Positions 6,395 through 9,099 of a DNA stretch of 9,099 bases are shown here, one piece after another. The stretch covers positions 1 through 9,099 of the forward strand of contig SYGQ01000081.1 in the NCBI GenBank assembly GCA_005799475.1, in the 5' to 3' direction. The position numbers and the translations under genes were made by a program. The notes under the pieces were generated by a model. The model made no database searches. It saw only the letters and a list, made by a program, of their open reading frames with translations, and was not told where the DNA came from. The stretch is from Planctomycetia bacterium (lineage in GTDB: Bacteria; Planctomycetota; Phycisphaerae; Phycisphaerales; SM1A02). Within the stretch, counting starts at the first letter, position 1; each line of letters begins with the position of its first letter.

Positions 6395-6789
6395 GGATGT
6401 TCCTCCTCGAGCGCGAGTGTGGGACCGTCCTGCAACTCGAACTGAAGCTGGGGGACCGTCTTCAGGTGGGTCGACTCACGGAGGTGCGACCGGAAGAATC
6501 CGACCGCGCTGCGCATCGCCGCCAGTGTGAGCGCGCCGCGATCGGCGGGCAGTACCGACACCGTGACGGTGGCCATCGTGAGGTCTGGATTCATGAGGAC
6601 CTGCTGCACGGAGACCATGCCGCGGAAACGCGGGTCGGAAAGTCCGCGCACGATCCGGTCCTGGATGGCACGCCGAATGACGCTCGCGACCTGTGCGGGG
6701 CGCGAACTGGGTGCGGTCTCCCTGACGGGCAGCCCTGAGAGGGTGATCCCAGGCGGGAGTTTGGGACCCTTGCGGCGCGCTTCACGCAT
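6391..6789 (-). CDS. rbfA: Ribosome-binding factor A
   Basis: RbfA binds the immature 30S subunit near the 5' end of 16S rRNA and is needed for late processing and cold adaptation. With the ATG at 6789 the protein has 132 residues. An N-terminal extension of about 28 residues is rich in basic residues and Pro. The KH-type core follows: RPAQVASVIRRAIQDRIVRG (30-49), LSDPRF (50-55), a strand around VSVQQVLMNPDLTMATVTVSV, and SAVGFFRSHLRESTHLKTVPQLQFE (94-118). The last block matches the family's Ala-x-Gly kink and P-x-L-x-F motif. The protein stops about 14 residues later, so the usual C-terminal tail is short. An in-frame start at 6840 would lie 59 bp inside infB and add a Ser/Trp-rich stretch with no family match; ATG 6789 overlaps infB by 8 bp and is preferred. 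Order infB-rbfA is the classic bacterial one. Confidence 0.88.
   Translation of the reverse strand: MREARRKGPKLPPGITLSGLPVRETAPSSRPAQVASVIRRAIQDRIVRGLSDPRFRGMVSVQQVLMNPDLTMATVTVSVLPADRGALTLAAMRSAVGFFRSHLRESTHLKTVPQLQFELQDGPTLALEEEHP
6401..6408 (-). promoter_or_regulatory. Strong ribosome binding site of the HhH-fold gene
   Basis: GAGGAGGA on the minus strand, six bases before ATG 6394 and inside the last codons of rbfA, where it encodes the Glu run. It is the strongest Shine-Dalgarno I see in this window. It supports ATG 6394 as the start and suggests efficient translation of this unrecognised protein. Confidence 0.75.
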
Positions 6790-9099
6790 TCCCCGAGCCC
6801 AGCGGGCGGACCATGACGGTGCGGTAGCACTCGAGCACATCGCCCTCGCGGATGTCGTCGTATCCGTTGATCTTCATGCCGCACTCGTTGCCGGCGCGGA
6901 CATCCTTGACATCTTCCTTGAAACGCTTGAGCTGCTCCAGGCGGCGGTCCTTCTCGACGACGATGCCGTCGCGCGTGACGCGGATCTGCGCGTTCCGTTC
7001 GACGACGCCATCGGTGACATAACACCCGGCGATCGCCCCAACCTTGGTGATCTTGAAAACCGCACGCACATCGGCATGGCCGAGCACCTGCAACTTGACT
7101 TCCGGTTCGAGCAGACCGCGTACAGCCTTGTCCATGTCGTCGGTGAGTTGATAGATGATCTCGTAGAGGCGAATGTCGATCTTGCGAATCTCGGCGAGTT
7201 TCCTCGCCTTGCCATTGCTGGTGACATTGAAGCCCACCACAACCGACCCGGTCGTCGCAGCCAGTTCGACATCGCTCTCGTTCACTCCGCCGACGGCCGA
7301 GTGCTTGATGGAGATGGTGACATCGTCGGCCTTGATGCGCCCGAGCACGACCTTGAGCGTTTCCAGCGAACCCTGCACATCGGCCTTCACAATGAGCGGG
7401 AGTTCCTTCCGCTTCGAGTTTGCCATCGTCTCAAAGATGTTGTCGAGCGTGATCTTCGGTGCGGAAAGCTCGCGCTCGCGCTCCGCCGCGCGGCGTTCGC
7501 CCGCGGCCTGCTCGGCGTCCGCGAGCGTCTCGACGACATAGAACTTGTCGCCCGCGTCCGGGATCTCGTCAATCCCCGAGATCGCCACGGGCATCGTCGG
7601 GCCCGCCTTCGCCACGCGCTCGCCTCGGTCGTTCACGATGTCTCGAACACGACCGTACGCGCGTCCGACGACCACGAAGTCCCCACGATTGAGGATTCCT
7701 TCCTGCACGATGACTTGCGCGACGGCACCACGACCCTCCTCCATTCGCGCCTCGAGCACTGTGCCCTGCGCATGGCCCTTCCAATCGGCCTTCAGTTCGA
7801 GGACATCCGCTTGCAGCGCAATGAGCTCCAGGAGTTCGGGGATGCCCGTCCCCTTGAGGCCGCTGACGAGAGCCACTTCCACGGTGCCGCCCCAAGGGAC
7901 TGGGTTGAGTTCCTGCGCGGCAAGTTGCCCATAGATCCGCTGCAGGTTCTTCTCGTCGAAGTCGGGGCGGTCCACCTTGTTCAGCGCCACGATCAGGGCG
8001 ACACCGGCCGCCTTCGCGTGACTGATGCTCTCGACGGTCTGCGGCATGACACCCTCGACAGCGTCGACGACGAGCACCACAACATCGGTGACCTTCGCAC
8101 CGCGCGAGCGCATGGCGGTGAAGGCTTCGTGGCCCGGTGTGTCGATAAAGGTGATTTCGCGTTCGTGTCCACCGGCTTTCACCTTGACCTGGAACGCGCG
8201 CGTGGATTGCGTGATGCCGCCGGCCTCACCCGCGGCAACATTCGACTGGCGGATCGTGTCCAGCAGCGTGGTCTTGCCGTGATCGACATGCCCAAGGATC
8301 GTGACCACCGCCGGTCGCGGCCGCTCGTCTTCGCGCGTGCGTGCGGCCGCGCGTTGCTCGATCTCGAACGACGCAGTCGTTTCCTGCCGGATCTCGAGCT
8401 CAATCCCGAACTCCGCCATGAGCTCGGCCGCCGTCATGCCGTCGAGTGCGGAATTGATCGTGATCATGTTGCCCGCCAGCAGCGACTTCTTCATGATCTC
8501 GGCGGCCTTGATGCCGGTGAGCTCGGAGAGTTCCTTCACAGCCACCGGGTCCGGGATGATCACCGGACCTTGCGGCTTCGTGACCAACGGTCGCGACGAC
8601 TGCGAACTCGGCCGGCGCTCCGTCCCCTGCTTGTGTCGTTTGAAGAATCCGCCCGCACCGGCAAGTCGCGTGGCGCGCGTGTTCAGATCTTCCGGACGGA
8701 AGGATCCGCCCCCGGTGTCGCCAGCGCGGCCCGTGCGCCCGGTGTCCCCGGGACGACGCTTCGCGGGCGCCTCGGGTCGACGAACCCCACCGCCGGCGCC
8801 CGTGAATGGGCCGCGCGCGCCAGGAGCCCCTGGACCGCCGAATGTCCCAGGAAATCGTGGACGGGGTGCGGGCACATTGTCCGGCTTATCGACTCGCACC
8901 ACCTTGGGACCCGCGAGGCTGGTCTTCACCGGCTGCTGCAACACCTCACCTGCCGGTCGCGCCCTCGTGGGACGGGTGGGAACATTCATCGGTGCGGGTT
9001 CGGCTGGTGTCACGGGTCGCGACGGCGGCGGCGGTGCGACGCGCGGCGGTGCCACGCGTGGCGGGTCGTGCGCGACCGGCGCCGACGGCGGCGGCTCGC
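6782..9099 (-). CDS. infB: Translation initiation factor IF-2, N-terminus truncated by window edge
   Basis: IF2 is the GTPase that delivers fMet-tRNA to the 30S subunit and promotes subunit joining. 771 residues are visible and the frame stays open to base 9099, so the true start is outside; GTG 9053-9055 is an internal codon. Counting from that codon as 1: Pro/Gly/Arg-rich linker 1-160, an IF2_N domain about 163-222, and the G domain about 248-416. The G domain has G1 GHVDHGKT (255-262), G3 DTPGH (305-309), G4 NKVD (359-362) and a G5 region VSGLKGTG (397-404), where many relatives read SAK. Domain II runs about 425-520, domain III about 545-650 (VKADVQGSLETL) and the fMet-tRNA-binding domain IV about 655-745 (AGCYVTDG, LKRFKEDV, ECGMKINGYDDI). 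In switch I the usual ITQHIGA reads ITQSTRA (281-287). It heads the visible part of the operon; nusA or rpsA-like genes may lie upstream. Confidence 0.97.
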   Translation of the reverse strand, partial: EPPPSAPVAHDPPRVAPPRVAPPPPSRPVTPAEPAPMNVPTRPTRARPAGEVLQQPVKTSLAGPKVVRVDKPDNVPAPRPRFPGTFGGPGAPGARGPFTGAGGGVRRPEAPAKRRPGDTGRTGRAGDTGGGSFRPEDLNTRATRLAGAGGFFKRHKQGTERRPSSQSSRPLVTKPQGPVIIPDPVAVKELSELTGIKAAEIMKKSLLAGNMITINSALDGMTAAELMAEFGIELEIRQETTASFEIEQRAAARTREDERPRPAVVTILGHVDHGKTTLLDTIRQSNVAAGEAGGITQSTRAFQVKVKAGGHEREITFIDTPGHEAFTAMRSRGAKVTDVVVLVVDAVEGVMPQTVESISHAKAAGVALIVALNKVDRPDFDEKNLQRIYGQLAAQELNPVPWGGTVEVALVSGLKGTGIPELLELIALQADVLELKADWKGHAQGTVLEARMEEGRGAVAQVIVQEGILNRGDFVVVGRAYGRVRDIVNDRGERVAKAGPTMPVAISGIDEIPDAGDKFYVVETLADAEQAAGERRAAERERELSAPKITLDNIFETMANSKRKELPLIVKADVQGSLETLKVVLGRIKADDVTISIKHSAVGGVNESDVELAATTGSVVVGFNVTSNGKARKLAEIRKIDIRLYEIIYQLTDDMDKAVRGLLEPEVKLQVLGHADVRAVFKITKVGAIAGCYVTDGVVERNAQIRVTRDGIVVEKDRRLEQLKRFKEDVKDVRAGNECGMKINGYDDIREGDVLECYRTVMVRPLGSGNA
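8572..9099 (-). repeat. Low-complexity Pro/Gly/Arg-rich coding stretch of infB
   Basis: The visible IF2 N-terminal segment before the IF2_N domain is strongly biased toward Pro, Ala, Gly and Arg. It includes PPP at 9086-9097, the near-repeat APPRVAPPRVAPPPP starting near 9064, and the patch GPGAPGARGPF near 8815-8830. It is probably unstructured and fast-evolving, as is common for IF2 linkers. The short near-repeat of about 15 bp (minus-strand CCACGCGTGGCACC and CCGCGCGTCGCACC) suggests growth by slippage. Confidence 0.55.

Noticed and set aside
6790..6840. Upstream in-frame start at 6840 for rbfA
   Set aside because: It would overlap infB by 59 bp and add residues unlike any RbfA N-terminus; ATG 6789 gives a normal operon junction.
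7173..8282. Plus-strand frames opposite infB with Ser/Thr-rich products
   Set aside because: They mirror the conserved IF2 domains on the other strand and show no independent coding signs.
9053..9055. GTG as start of infB
   Set aside because: The frame stays open to the window edge with the same Pro-rich composition, so this is an internal Val codon.

Overview
This is a high-GC bacterial chromosomal window with ordinary housekeeping content, compact gene spacing and no RNA gene, mobile element or CRISPR array that I can support. GC-rich codon use, a RocA-type P5C dehydrogenase, a low-complexity Pro/Gly/Ala-rich IF2 extension and a YebC gene not followed by ruvC suggest a Planctomycetota-like organism, perhaps Phycisphaerae. 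That placement is an inference without a marker-gene comparison.

Layout. (1) At 1-1083 (+) lies the C-terminal part of a P5C/glutamate-semialdehyde dehydrogenase, cut by the left edge. (2) A convergent yifB/comM-type Mg-chelatase-like AAA+ ATPase occupies 1118-2656 (-). (3) A 77-bp divergent spacer leads into a two-gene membrane-protein operon, a TauE/SafE permease (2734-3546) and a TVP38/TMEM64 (VTT-domain) protein (3543-4292), joined by an ATGA overlap. (4) A tightly packed minus-strand operon fills the rest. In transcription order it is infB (cut by the right edge), rbfA, a HhH-DNA-glycosylase-fold protein with a basic tail, yebC and a small lipoprotein. Junctions in this operon are 8-bp overlap, 4-bp overlap, 8-bp gap and 20-bp overlap, so it is almost certainly one transcript read with translational coupling. 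No gene-free stretch exceeds 100 bases.

How the genes work together. The minus-strand operon is mainly about translation. IF2 places initiator tRNA, RbfA matures the 30S subunit, and YebC belongs to a family now linked to translation through difficult, proline-rich sequence. Two unexplained members ride with them. One looks like an endonuclease III/HhH-GPD protein that has lost its catalytic lysine, the GxG of its hairpin and all cysteines, and gained a histone-H1-like Lys/Ala tail. The other is a lipoprotein whose start lies inside yebC. The most notable points are that altered HhH-GPD protein and an unusual switch-I substitution in IF2 (HIG replaced by STR). I found no convincing evidence of a wholly new defence or mobile system here.
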